Shown in pieces: positions 34,224 to 43,474 of a stretch of 64,000 bases of DNA (position 1 is its first letter; each line of letters begins with the position of its first letter). This DNA comes from Candidatus Nitrosopumilus sediminis (GTDB lineage Archaea > Thermoproteota > Nitrososphaeria > Nitrososphaerales > Nitrosopumilaceae). The notes beneath the pieces are model-generated. The model ran no database searches. It had not been told where the DNA came from and saw only the letters and a list, made by a program, of their open reading frames with translations. The DNA is taken from assembly GCF_000299395.1 (NCBI RefSeq), contig NC_018656.1, forward strand, positions 868,001-932,000, given 5' to 3'. Made by a program: the position numbers and the translations under genes.

Positions 34224-36717
34224 CTTTGAATTCTTTTCTCATACGTCTAAGGAATTTGGAGTTTATTCTTATTCGTTCAAGCGTTTGTGACTGAGTTCTT
34301 TCAGTTCCAGGAGTAGGATTTTTTTTGAAGAAAGTTTTAATTTCTTTTTCCATAGAATCGTCGGCTACAGATGCAATACTAGCTACAATTCTATTAAACA
34401 GAGGGTTGCCATGTCCAACCTTTTTGTTTATGCGCTTCCAATTTTTCTTTAACCACACCCACAAAACTTTATCGCCATATGGATTTGCAGCAACTTTCAT
34501 GATTGGTAATTGCATATTTTGTGAGCGAACTTGAGAAGTTTGAGAGAAATCAAGGGATTTGACAAGTAATTTTTTATCTTTGAAACTACACAGTGCACCC
34601 AGAAATCTCAGTTTTTCTTCCATAGTTTTTGCATTCTTGTATAATTTTGTCAATTCAGAATGAGTTTTTGCATTTCCATTCCATGCAGCAATTGAACAGA
34701 TAGATTCTATCAAATCAGGGGAAATAGAACTAGGAGATTTTAAGAATTTTTTATATCTTCTTAGGGCTTCTTCAGTAACTACATCATCATTCATTTTACC
34801 TAATACAGAAATGGTGAATCCACGAAGCAGTGCATCAGTATGTTTATCAGATTTTTTTGGATCCCATCCCAAATTGAATAAAATTTTCCTAAAGTAATTG
34901 ACAGCATACCCGCGAATTTCTTCTGCAAAAGGTTCATCAAAAGCACGGAAATATAATGATGCCAAATTGTGTGCAACGTTAACAGATGCAAGGTAACTAT
35001 CCTCTTCAAAATATGCATCAGAAAAATCAAGGTAATTCCTCACTTGTTCATCACCGGAAACACATAATGAAAACAAATCATTTTGGATTGCCCATCTATC
35101 AATTGCAGGAATACGCTTTTCATCTACCAACATTTTCAAATCAAGTAAAATTCCTTCATCATACTTTACACGAAAGAATCCTTTTCTTCCATAATTAGCA
35201 ACAAAACCCAAAGTATTTTTTGGTAATTTTATAGACATGGATTTTTTGGTAAACAATTTTTTAGAGATCTCAGATTCCAACCCCAAAGATAATGGAATTG
35301 ACCATAAGCCTTTGTTGAATTTTTTATCAGGTTCTAAAAGATACCTCTTTTGTTCTAATTTCAGTGTATTCCCATCTTGATTAATTTCAACTAGTGGAAA
35401 TCCAGGTTGTTTTAGCCATGTATTTACCATTGAGGAAACAGGCATTTTAGAGGCTTTGCCAATTGCATCCCACAAATCTTGACCCTTTGCGTTTTGATAT
35501 TTGAAATCAGACAGATATTTTTTTAATCCTTTTTGGAAATTTGGTTCGCCCACATAATGTTCTAGCATTCTCAGTATACATCCACCTTTGTCATAAGAAA
35601 TCGCATCAAAGATTTCTCTAATCTCAGCAGGGGAATTTACTTTAACATCAATCGGATGTGTTGTTTTAAGGGAATCAAGTCCCATTGCAACATTCATCGC
35701 ATCCTCAACAAATTGATTCCACAAATCCCATTCAGGGTAAAATTTATCAACAAATTTTGTGGCCATGAAAGTTGCAAAGCTCTCATTTAACCACAAATCA
35801 TTCCACCATTTCATCGTGACAAGGTTGCCAAACCATTGATGTGCAATTTCATGAGAGATTACTTCAGCGATGAATTGCTTGGTCTTTGTAGAAGATGTTT
35901 TAGGATCATATAGCAAAATAGTTTCTCTAAAAGTAATTGCGCCCCAATTCTCCATTGCTCCAGCTGCAAAGTCAGGAACTGCAATCAAATCCAATTTAGG
36001 TAAAGGGTATTTTATTCCAAAATATTTTTCATAGGATGTAAGAAGCTTCTTTCCCAAATCAAGGGAAAATTTCCCTTTGGATTTGTTTCCTTTTGTTGTG
36101 ATTACCCTAATCTGAATTTTTCCAACACGGCCAGTAAGATATTCAAATTCTCCAACTCCAAGATAGATCAAGTATGTTGAGACTATAGGAGTTTTTGAAA
36201 AATGGTAAATAGTTTTTGCCCCAATTTTTTTCTTTGATTTGATCGGCATGTTTGAAATTGCGGTAAATTTGTTATCTGCAATTATAGAAATATCAAAAGT
36301 TGCCTTAGCCTCAGGCTCATCCCAACATGGAAATGCACGTCTAGCGTCAGCAGCTTCAAATTGTGTGGTTGCAAGATATTTCGTCTTTCCATTTTGAACA
36401 TATTGACTCCTATAAAACCCAAGCAATCTATCATTTAGAATTCCTTGAAATTCCAAGTCAATTGTAATTTTTCCTTTAATTTTTTGAGATAGTTTGATTT
36501 GTAGTTCTTCTTTTTTCTCATTAGTTTTTGGAGATGATTTGACAATTTTCCCTTGAGACTTTACTATACAAGAGGTGATCTTGAGTTCGGCACAATCTAG
36601 AATTATTGTATTGTTGGATTTTTTACAATCTGCAGAAATAATTTCACTACCAGAAAAAGTGAATTTTTTGAGATCAGGTTCAAAAGTTAATTGGTAATTA
36701 ATTGGAATTATCTCCAC
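34216..36717 (-). CDS. M1 family aminopeptidase (tricorn-interacting factor type)
   Basis: Zinc aminopeptidase that finishes peptide breakdown after the proteasome. 833 residues. The substrate motif is GAMENWGAITF near residue 254, the zinc motif HEIAHQWFGN near 290 with NESFA near 312, and a Tyr in ISYDKGGCILR near 375. The C-terminal half is helical ERAP1-like. The 53-residue zinc protein lies 41 bases upstream and a membrane protein follows. Confidence 0.95.
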   Translation of the reverse strand: MEIIPINYQLTFEPDLKKFTFSGSEIISADCKKSNNTIILDCAELKITSCIVKSQGKIVKSSPKTNEKKEELQIKLSQKIKGKITIDLEFQGILNDRLLGFYRSQYVQNGKTKYLATTQFEAADARRAFPCWDEPEAKATFDISIIADNKFTAISNMPIKSKKKIGAKTIYHFSKTPIVSTYLIYLGVGEFEYLTGRVGKIQIRVITTKGNKSKGKFSLDLGKKLLTSYEKYFGIKYPLPKLDLIAVPDFAAGAMENWGAITFRETILLYDPKTSSTKTKQFIAEVISHEIAHQWFGNLVTMKWWNDLWLNESFATFMATKFVDKFYPEWDLWNQFVEDAMNVAMGLDSLKTTHPIDVKVNSPAEIREIFDAISYDKGGCILRMLEHYVGEPNFQKGLKKYLSDFKYQNAKGQDLWDAIGKASKMPVSSMVNTWLKQPGFPLVEINQDGNTLKLEQKRYLLEPDKKFNKGLWSIPLSLGLESEISKKLFTKKSMSIKLPKNTLGFVANYGRKGFFRVKYDEGILLDLKMLVDEKRIPAIDRWAIQNDLFSLCVSGDEQVRNYLDFSDAYFEEDSYLASVNVAHNLASLYFRAFDEPFAEEIRGYAVNYFRKILFNLGWDPKKSDKHTDALLRGFTISVLGKMNDDVVTEEALRRYKKFLKSPSSISPDLIESICSIAAWNGNAKTHSELTKLYKNAKTMEEKLRFLGALCSFKDKKLLVKSLDFSQTSQVRSQNMQLPIMKVAANPYGDKVLWVWLKKNWKRINKKVGHGNPLFNRIVASIASVADDSMEKEIKTFFKKNPTPGTERTQSQTLERIRINSKFLRRMRKEFKDG

Positions 36718-36758
36718 AGTTGAGATATTTCAAATGCACTTTAAGTAGATTTTCTATT

Positions 36759-36920
36759 TCATGTCCAAGGATCAGATTTTTCATCCCATGTGATTGCATT
36801 CGTTCCATATTCATCTAAAGACATACTGTTTTTGATGGTAATCAAAAGACACTCATCAGAACAATGAGTCATGTCGGGGTTTTTCATGAATTTCCCACAA
36901 TTTTTACAATATTGTCCCAT
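36759..36920 (-). CDS. 53-residue zinc protein
   Basis: CKNCGKF near residue 5 and HCSDEC near 19 form a Cys4-type zinc knuckle; the acidic tail ends ITWDEKSDPWT. The frame is clean from ATG 36920 to TGA. A longer plus-strand frame over the region is a shadow. It may share the transcript of the aminopeptidase. Confidence 0.6.
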   Translation of the reverse strand: MGQYCKNCGKFMKNPDMTHCSDECLLITIKNSMSLDEYGTNAITWDEKSDPWT

Positions 36921-37065
36921 ATCTCAAATGAATTAATGCTAAAAATTGCATATCTATTCCCTCAAAATAATAAAAGGAATGAGTTTATTTTAAAAGGGAA
37001 TATGATTATCAAATTTGAGAGCAAATTTCTAGTCACTTTTGAATCAACTTTATATTCAATTCATT

Positions 37066-37072
37066 GGAGAGG
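37066..37072 (+). promoter_or_regulatory. Ribosome site GGAGAGG that decides a TTG start
   Basis: GGAGAGG ends eight bases before TTG 37081. The in-frame ATG at 37039 would put this site inside the gene, so TTG is preferred. Confidence 0.55.
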
Positions 37073-37080
37073 TTTGTAAA

Positions 37081-37665
37081 TTGGATTCTACCATTAAACG
37101 GCAGCAACATCCCCCTAAAAAAGAAAAAACGCGTAGTGTAACATATCGCCTACCTGTAAAACTTGTAGAAGAAATCGAAACAGAAGCCATGAACAAGAAT
37201 ATCTCTCACAATGTAATGGCAAGGCAAATTTTAGAAAAATATATTCGGTGGGACAGATTTGCAGATAAAATTGGCATCATTCCAGTTCCTAAAAAAATTC
37301 TAGATACTTTAGGAGTGGATATGACTGCAAAAGAGATTAATGAAATAATCAACATCATAAAACCAGTCATCAAAGACACAGTGTTATTTATCAAAGGAAA
37401 ATATGATTTGAAAAGATGTATTGAGACATTAGAAGATTACATGAGAGCATCTGGAATGAAATCAGACCATAGAATTGAAGGAGAACTACATCATTTCATC
37501 ATCCAACATGAATTAGGAAGTAATTGGTCCATTTTTACAGAGCAATTATTACAAGAAATATTCAAAGAATTTTTACCAGATTCAAAAATGAAATGCCAAA
37601 CAACAGAATCTACAGTTATTGCATCAATTGCACTTGGTGGAGATTTTAGTGAGCATGAATATTAA
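37081..37665 (+). CDS. RHH-type DNA-binding protein with conserved C-terminal domain, paralogue of 6548
   Basis: About 194 residues: basic N-terminus, ribbon-helix-helix (VTYRLPVKLVEEIETEAMNK, then NVMARQILEKYI), then a domain with FIIQHELGSNWSIFTEQLLQ. The same organisation and the same QHxLGxNW motif occur in the protein at 6548. Likely a regulator. It converges with the winged-helix gene that follows. Confidence 0.65.
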   Translation: MDSTIKRQQHPPKKEKTRSVTYRLPVKLVEEIETEAMNKNISHNVMARQILEKYIRWDRFADKIGIIPVPKKILDTLGVDMTAKEINEIINIIKPVIKDTVLFIKGKYDLKRCIETLEDYMRASGMKSDHRIEGELHHFIIQHELGSNWSIFTEQLLQEIFKEFLPDSKMKCQTTESTVIASIALGGDFSEHEY

Positions 37666-37671
37666 AAAAGA

Positions 37672-38001
37672 TTAGTTTTTGGCGAAAACCACTTCAACAT
37701 CAAGTTTTCCACCACTAAAACGTGTATTTACTTCTTTGATTTTGCTTTTGTAAAGAAACAGTCTTTTACCCTCTTCTGTGATTACACCAGAAGTCCTAAT
37801 CATTTTTGAATCATGTAACTGCTGTATTCTTCTATAGACAGTACTCAATGGGATAATTTTTTCACGAGATACCTCTATAGCAGATTTTGGAGTATCCATA
37901 ATTGCTTCCAATATTGATCTACAGTATTTGTCAGAGAGAATTTCAAGAAAAGTTTCTTTTCTCTGAGGTTCTTCAATTTTTAATTGTGTAACTGTTTGCA
38001 T
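37672..38001 (-). CDS. Winged-helix transcription regulator (ArsR-like)
   Basis: About 109 residues from ATG 38001 (ATG 38046 possible). FLEILSDKYCRSILEAIMDT and STVYRRIQQLHDSKMIRTSG are helix-turn-helix and wing; the tail with strands FSGGKLDVEVVFAKN resembles the ends of the proteins at 5669 and 13129. Probably a DNA-binding regulator. Confidence 0.75.
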   Translation of the reverse strand: MQTVTQLKIEEPQRKETFLEILSDKYCRSILEAIMDTPKSAIEVSREKIIPLSTVYRRIQQLHDSKMIRTSGVITEEGKRLFLYKSKIKEVNTRFSGGKLDVEVVFAKN

Positions 38002-38071
38002 AATTACTGTAGGTGATTTTAGAATATAATTACTGGGCAGACACATGTGTGCAATGCAAGACAGAAAAAGA

Positions 38072-38974
38072 TTAAGTTTTTACAGATTGTTCAGCTTTTA
38101 ATCCCTTGTAACGGTTTCTGATAGTAACTTCAGTTACTCCTGCAGCTTCTGCAAGATCTCGTTGGGTAATAGACACACCATTCTTTACACATGACAGATA
38201 AAGTGCAGTTGCTGCAAGTCCCATTGGATCCTTACCGGCAGATTCTTTACGCTCTTGTGCTTCTTTGAGAACTTTGACGGCATATCGTTTTGTTTTTTCA
38301 GATATCTCAAGCTTACTTGAAATTCGTGCAATACACTGAATAGAATCAACCACAGGCATTTTTAATTCCAATTCATGATGTAATAATCTATAACAGCGTG
38401 CAATGTCTTTTCGTTTGACATTTGCAGCATCAGCAACATCTTTTAAAGTTCTAGGAGTTTCAGTGTCTCTACATGCAGCATAAAGTGATGCAGCAATCAT
38501 TGCAGAGATGGATCTTCCTCTAACTAATTTTTTTTCTAAAGCTTTTCTGTAAATGTAAGCTGCTTTCTCTAAAACATTGGCAGGGATGGAAACTTTATCT
38601 TTTAATTTATTTAAATCACTTAGAGCTTGTCTCAAATTTCTATCAACAGGAGCATGAACTTGACTTCTGCTATCCCAAGTTCTTAATCGTTCAATAGTAC
38701 TTTTCATAGAAGTCGAAAGAGGTTTTCCTGATGCATCCTTGTTTAACGGATTGATCACAGTAGATAACCCCATATCATGGATCATTAATGATGATGGAGC
38801 ACCAGTTCTTGCAGGATCAGCCCCCCCGTCTTTTTGAAATGATCTCCATTCGGGACCAGATTCTTGAGACTTTTCAGTAATTACATATCCACATTTTCCA
38901 CAAAAATTTTCTCCCGTAACTTCATCAGTCAAAAGAGAATTTTTTCCACATCTAGCACATGTTGGATTATCCAT
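38072..38974 (-). CDS. tfb: Transcription initiation factor TFB
   Basis: Archaeal TFIIB, which recruits RNA polymerase to TATA/BRE promoters. About 300 residues. The N-terminal zinc ribbon is complete (CARCGKN near residue 5, CGKCGY near 24); the B-finger/linker ESGPEWRSF follows; two cyclin repeats run from about 105 to 295 with GRSISAMIAASLYAACR and DPMGLAATALYLSCV. I take ATG 38974; ATG 38992 is possible. A second, divergent TFB is at 62928. Confidence 0.95.
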   Translation of the reverse strand: MDNPTCARCGKNSLLTDEVTGENFCGKCGYVITEKSQESGPEWRSFQKDGGADPARTGAPSSLMIHDMGLSTVINPLNKDASGKPLSTSMKSTIERLRTWDSRSQVHAPVDRNLRQALSDLNKLKDKVSIPANVLEKAAYIYRKALEKKLVRGRSISAMIAASLYAACRDTETPRTLKDVADAANVKRKDIARCYRLLHHELELKMPVVDSIQCIARISSKLEISEKTKRYAVKVLKEAQERKESAGKDPMGLAATALYLSCVKNGVSITQRDLAEAAGVTEVTIRNRYKGLKAEQSVKT

Positions 38975-39116
38975 TTTAATTTCTAACCTCATAGATTAGT
39001 ATATTTGTAATAGACATAGAGTAAGTTACGATACCTTCAGACATAATTTAAGAACATTTCTCATCTATAAGAAGTGTGAGTATTTTCGTTAAACGAGAAT
39101 AGGATGTTTTTTCGAG

Positions 39117-39380
39117 TTATGCAATAACAGTAATTTCAGGAGTAGAATTGCCACCATATCCAGGGTCGATAGTTTGTTTTGGATTTAATGTTGTGTCATG
39201 ATGACATGCTTTGTTACATACAGGACAGAATTTTCTATCAAGTACAATACATTGACAAATATGATTTTTCACATATGCTTGAGCAGCTTGATTCCATTCA
39301 CCAGTCCCATTGCAATACACACAGACATTTGTAGATGAAGAACCTACACCTTTGCAAAAATCACATACATCTTCAGTCAT
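39117..39380 (-). CDS. Small DnaJ-type zinc-finger protein
   Basis: 87 residues with four Cys pairs: CDFCKGVG near 6, CVYCNGTG near 20, CQCIV near 42 and CPVCNKACHHD near 52. The CxxCxGxG pattern is that of the DnaJ cysteine-rich domain, without a J-domain. It may be a thiol or zinc chaperone. Confidence 0.75.
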   Translation of the reverse strand: MTEDVCDFCKGVGSSSTNVCVYCNGTGEWNQAAQAYVKNHICQCIVLDRKFCPVCNKACHHDTTLNPKQTIDPGYGGNSTPEITVIA

Positions 39381-39481
39381 ATCTTATCTATACCATTAGG
39401 GATTAAATCAATATATTTGAAGAGGTGAAGATGTATAAATCAAATAAACCTTTTAAAATATCCCAAAATACAACTATAATC

Positions 39482-39904
39482 ATGAAACAAAAAGCCGCAA
39501 CAAGAAGCATCAAAATTTTAGTTGCCAAATTAGGATTAGATGGTCATGATAGAGGAGCACTCGTTCTATGTAGGGCATTCAGAGATGCAGGAATGGAAGT
39601 TATCTATTCAGGGCTTTTTGCGACTCCAGAAAGAATTGCACAGATTGCAGAAGATGAAGATGTAGATGCAATAGCAATGAGTTTGTTAAATGGAGCACAT
39701 GGGACACTTTTCCCAAGAGTTGTCAAGACACTAAAAAAGAAAGGGATCAATGATGTGTTAATAGTTGGGGGAGGAGTCATTCCAGAAGTTGATCATAACG
39801 AACTTGTAAAAGCAGGAGTTGATCATGTATTTGGTCCAGGGACACCATTGCCTACAATAATAGACCACATTACAACTGGAGTTTCGAAATTAAGAAAAAT
39901 ATAA
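39482..39904 (+). CDS. Methylmalonyl-CoA mutase, B12-binding subunit
   Basis: 140 residues; the separate cobalamin domain for the mutase barrel at 29130. The lower-axial motif is LGLDGHDRG near residue 19 (D-x-H-x-x-G), with SLLNGAH near 72 and GGGVIPE near 99. Upstream in-frame starts at 39425 and 39431 exist but add unconserved-looking residues; ATG 39482 gives the usual length. It is 8 kb from the large subunit and transcribed from the other strand. Confidence 0.9.
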   Translation: MKQKAATRSIKILVAKLGLDGHDRGALVLCRAFRDAGMEVIYSGLFATPERIAQIAEDEDVDAIAMSLLNGAHGTLFPRVVKTLKKKGINDVLIVGGGVIPEVDHNELVKAGVDHVFGPGTPLPTIIDHITTGVSKLRKI

Positions 39905-39913
39905 GAAAAAAGA

Positions 39914-40912
39914 TTATTCTGTGGAATCAGGCCACATCATTTTACGCATTTCTTTACCAACTTTTTCAATTTGGTGTTCGTCATATACTTTCATGTGTTT
40001 ATCAAATGCATCCTTACCATGTTTCTGATATTCAGAAATCCACTCGTTGTTGAATGTACCATCTTGAATCATGGTGAGAACTTTTTTCATATTCTCTTTG
40101 TTTGCAGAATCCATAACCATTGGTCCACGAGTTAATCCACCATATCGGGCAGTTTCACTAACACGTCTCCACATACCATTAATTCCATATCTCTGAATCA
40201 TATCTACAATGAGTTTGAGCTCATGTAAAACTTCAAAGTATGCAATTTCTGGTTGATATCCTGCTTCAACAAGAGTTTCAAATGCATTTGTAACCATAGA
40301 AGCTGCTCCACCACAAAGGTCTGCTTGTTCACCAAACCAATCAGTTTCTACTTCTTCTTTGAAAGTAGTTTTGATTAATCCAGCTCTTGCACTACCAATT
40401 GCTTTTGCAATTCCCAATGTTCTATCCCAAGCCTTTCCTGTAGAATCTTGTTCTACAGCAACAATTGCAGGAGTTCCAAAATTGTCAAGATATGTCTCTC
40501 TAACTTTAGAACCAGGGCCCTTTGGTGCAATCATGATTAAATCAACATTGCTTGGTGCTTCAATCCATTTCCAATAGATTGCAGCTGCATGAGAAAATGA
40601 CAATGCTTTTCCATCTGAAAGATTGGGGCCGATTTCGTCTTTGTATATCTGACCTTGAATCATATCGGGAATCAACATGTGAACAATGTCTGCTTGTTTT
40701 GTTGCATCTGCAACAGACATTACTTTGTGACCATCAGCTTCTGCCTTTTTCCAGCTGTTACCGCCTTCTTTAAGACCAATTATCACATTAAGACCAGAGT
40801 CTTTCATGTTGTTTGCTTGTGCATCACCTTGGATTCCGTAACCAATTACAGCAATTGTTTGATCCTTAATTGGATCAAGACTGATATCAGCATCTTTCCA
40901 TGTTTTTGCCAT
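39914..40912 (-). CDS. ilvC: Ketol-acid reductoisomerase, class I
   Basis: Second step of branched-chain amino acid synthesis: NADPH reduction and alkyl shift of acetolactate. 332 residues. Nucleotide motif GYGIQGDAQANN near residue 24; catalytic region includes APKGPGSKVRETY near 130 and the Asp/Glu metal ligands in TDWFGEQADLCGG near 190. The rest of the pathway is not in the window. Confidence 0.95.
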   Translation of the reverse strand: MAKTWKDADISLDPIKDQTIAVIGYGIQGDAQANNMKDSGLNVIIGLKEGGNSWKKAEADGHKVMSVADATKQADIVHMLIPDMIQGQIYKDEIGPNLSDGKALSFSHAAAIYWKWIEAPSNVDLIMIAPKGPGSKVRETYLDNFGTPAIVAVEQDSTGKAWDRTLGIAKAIGSARAGLIKTTFKEEVETDWFGEQADLCGGAASMVTNAFETLVEAGYQPEIAYFEVLHELKLIVDMIQRYGINGMWRRVSETARYGGLTRGPMVMDSANKENMKKVLTMIQDGTFNNEWISEYQKHGKDAFDKHMKVYDEHQIEKVGKEMRKMMWPDSTE

Positions 40913-40998
40913 GATTCTGAGACAAATATTGCAAATATTAACTAAAGCGAACCATAGTATTATTATATCAAAATTCTAGATAACCATGCTTTGATCCG

Positions 40999-41022
40999 AG
41001 AGTTCGCCATAACACGGACTCT
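40999..41022. promoter_or_regulatory. Hairpin upstream of ilvC
   Basis: AGAGTTCG and CGGACTCT form an eight-pair stem with one G-T pair and an eight-base loop, about 90 bp before the ilvC ATG. It could be an operator or part of a leader; no known riboswitch is recognised. Confidence 0.35.
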
Positions 41023-41104
41023 TGAGTCATTTTTAGACATATTTTTGAGATAATTCGACATGGATTATGAAAAGAGAATCGAATTAATTATGAAAGTCTA
41101 GTTT

Positions 41105-41986
41105 TCATTTTCTCAACATCCTTTTTAGAGTAACAGCATACAGCCCATAAACGAATTTTGTGCTCTTTATCATGTATCCAAAAACAAATCCCTTATTGAG
41201 TTTCATATTGTCTTTAGTTTTTTTGTATTCCAAGGACATTAGCAGATGCTCTGAATCAATCTCAGACTTGCTAAAAATTGAACAGATGTCAAGGATCTCC
41301 TGTTTTGTAGTGGACAGAGGTTTGTCTAATGCAAATAATACGTCATCACATGCCCAGAAATTTGCCTTTACTGCATGAGAGAATGCAGAGTTAAAACTGA
41401 ATGGAAATATCACAAAGCTCATCATCAAGAGCAACATCGCATTAAATGATGCCTTTATCTTCTCAAGAGTAGGAACCGTTTTTGGTATTTCTTTTCGTAT
41501 GTCACGTCCATACAAAATAATTCCAGTATTTTTTATTCTCTGCAAGAACAGACCAAGAGACACAATGGTTCTGGTTCCAATCTCCACTTTGAGGTTTTTT
41601 CTTATCTTAAATCCTTTCAGGTCAAGCTGATCCTCTGCTACCACATAAAACGGCTGTCCAAACATCATCTTGTTTTCAGTCTTAAAGATTAGATCAAGTG
41701 CAGGATTGTCAGTCTTTTTGTAGGATGTACATGTGTCTGATAGTTTTAGATTATATTTTGCATCAAGAGTGAGCAAAAGACTGCTTAGATAATTTTCAAT
41801 CTCTTTACATAATTTTTTATTTTTTATAATTACAATACAGTCAATGTCGGATTTTCCACGAATCCATTCACCTGTTGTTGCAGAGCCAAACAGTACAAAT
41901 GAAACAATCTCATCGGGAAATTTTGCAGTTAAATCTGCAACCATCTCTTTCATGAATTTTTCTAGTGATTTATTTTGAATAGACAT
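41105..41986 (-). CDS. Nucleotidyltransferase-domain protein
   Basis: 293 residues. The N-terminal NTP-transferase motif is FGSATTGEWIRGKSDIDCIV near residue 32 (Gly-Ser and Asp-x-Asp), as in Mnt/kanamycin-type enzymes. A helical C-terminal half follows. The target is not predictable; not a clear antitoxin, since no HEPN gene is adjacent. Confidence 0.75.
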   Translation of the reverse strand: MSIQNKSLEKFMKEMVADLTAKFPDEIVSFVLFGSATTGEWIRGKSDIDCIVIIKNKKLCKEIENYLSSLLLTLDAKYNLKLSDTCTSYKKTDNPALDLIFKTENKMMFGQPFYVVAEDQLDLKGFKIRKNLKVEIGTRTIVSLGLFLQRIKNTGIILYGRDIRKEIPKTVPTLEKIKASFNAMLLLMMSFVIFPFSFNSAFSHAVKANFWACDDVLFALDKPLSTTKQEILDICSIFSKSEIDSEHLLMSLEYKKTKDNMKLNKGFVFGYMIKSTKFVYGLYAVTLKRMLRK

Positions 41987-42042
41987 GATAAATCAAAAAC
42001 AGGTCAAGCGTACACACTCATAAATCATACAGATACAATTAC

Positions 42043-43257
42043 TTAGCAACCAAACTCCTTTGCCCATGATTCATTAGAAAACTCACTTGTCGTACAATAC
42101 TGTTTGAGGATATTTGCATGTCCTTCATAAAGAAGCTCAGAATTTAGCACACGGTCTATGCATGTTACTTTTCCCAATAGCCTGCCATACACATCATAAG
42201 GTTGCTTGTCGTCTTGGTCTACTGTCACAGTACTTGCTATTGGACACAGGTTTGCAGTAAATTGGCTGGCTTCATAGAATCCTTTCTCGTATCTTTCAGG
42301 CGTGTTTGTGAGTGATAATCGCACTTCGTATCCTCCCTGTAAATATAGTGTATCACCATCAATAATTTGAACTACTTTTTCTGTGAGACATAATTTCTCC
42401 CCACCACATGAAATACTGCTATGATCTGAGTTTGTTTTTTTAAGATTTTCTCTATCCACTGAAAATTCTATTTGAATTGGAGGAGACAATGCAGTTGGAT
42501 TATCAATGCTTTCCCATACAAAAAATGTAGTTTTGTAATCTCCAATCACTTCTGGGATCCACGAAGTCGAAGGACTAAATGATGATTGAGGGTTTATTGT
42601 TCCATTAATCCATGACAGTGATTGGACTCGTTTTTGAGAGTCTAAAGTTTGAACAATCCAGATAAATTCTTGAGGATGATCTTCTTGGCTTACAATATCT
42701 GATGTTAGTAAAACCTGCTCACCGATATTTGGAGAATCAATTTGATTTCCACTCAAATCTACAATTCTAGGATTGCTTGCAGGAAGACGCTCAACAGGGT
42801 ATCCAAGCAATCCTATCAAAGTAGTTTCCCTGAGACGTATCTCAGAAAATTCATGATTTAGAGGTAGGGTGTTATCAGTATACATAACAGTTGCAGTATC
42901 GCCCTCCATTGTATGCAAGATATTTGGAGCAGAGCGTTTATCACTAAATGAAAAAGTTCGCTCAAAGATTCCAGAATTTTTTTCTGTTTCATATAGCAGT
43001 AATGTTATGCCTTCAGGAGAACTATCTGAAAACACGAATACAGGAACAGTTTCAGCATAATGTGTAATCTTGTTTGAATCATAGTCTATTAGAATAATTT
43101 TTGCAGTTCCAGTTCCGTTGACAATACCAAAGATGTGTTCACTCCATTGCAGTTGTGCTTCAGTGTATTTAGGAGAATTTTCTGCATGGACAATGTAAAC
43201 AGGAAGTATCAAAACAATTCCAATAATTATCAAAAATCTAGTTTTTATCACCAACAT
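42043..43257 (-). CDS. Secreted protein with C-terminal staphylococcal-nuclease-like domain
   Basis: 404 residues. A signal peptide ends near residue 25 (IVHA), then about 260 residues of beta-rich surface sequence. Residues about 290-404 form a nuclease domain (VVQIIDGDTLYL; VRLSLTNTPER; YGRLLGKV). Compared with staphylococcal nuclease, the Arg35, Thr41 and Glu43 positions and the late Arg are kept, but the Asp40 calcium ligand is Asn. It may have reduced or altered activity. Confidence 0.75.
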   Translation of the reverse strand: MLVIKTRFLIIIGIVLILPVYIVHAENSPKYTEAQLQWSEHIFGIVNGTGTAKIILIDYDSNKITHYAETVPVFVFSDSSPEGITLLLYETEKNSGIFERTFSFSDKRSAPNILHTMEGDTATVMYTDNTLPLNHEFSEIRLRETTLIGLLGYPVERLPASNPRIVDLSGNQIDSPNIGEQVLLTSDIVSQEDHPQEFIWIVQTLDSQKRVQSLSWINGTINPQSSFSPSTSWIPEVIGDYKTTFFVWESIDNPTALSPPIQIEFSVDRENLKKTNSDHSSISCGGEKLCLTEKVVQIIDGDTLYLQGGYEVRLSLTNTPERYEKGFYEASQFTANLCPIASTVTVDQDDKQPYDVYGRLLGKVTCIDRVLNSELLYEGHANILKQYCTTSEFSNESWAKEFGC

Positions 43258-43316
43258 ACTAGATACTCACAGCTATAAGGGGCTGTGCATTAGATTCAGC
43301 AAATATTAACTATGAT

Positions 43317-43436
43317 TTAGATTTCAATTATTTTCTCACAAGAACGACATTTTACAGTAACCTTTTCACCAGAGAGTCGAATGAATCTCTTTGAACCACA
43401 TTTAGGACAAATTGGGCAAGCACGAATAGGTTCCAT
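43317..43436 (-). CDS. 39-residue zinc-ribbon protein
   Basis: ACPICPKCGSKRF near residue 6 and CRSCEKI near 29 give a double CxxC ribbon with a Gly-Glu-Lys turn between. Complete from ATG 43436. Resembles the ribbons of ribosomal or transcription proteins; function unknown. Confidence 0.7.
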   Translation of the reverse strand: MEPIRACPICPKCGSKRFIRLSGEKVTVKCRSCEKIIEI

Positions 43437-43474
43437 GAATAATCAATTATTACATTTGATTTAATTAAATCAGT

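Noticed and set aside
36864-37079. Plus-strand 71-residue frame
   Set aside because: Overlaps the minus-strand zinc protein on 36759-36920 and the start region of the RHH gene; no motif.
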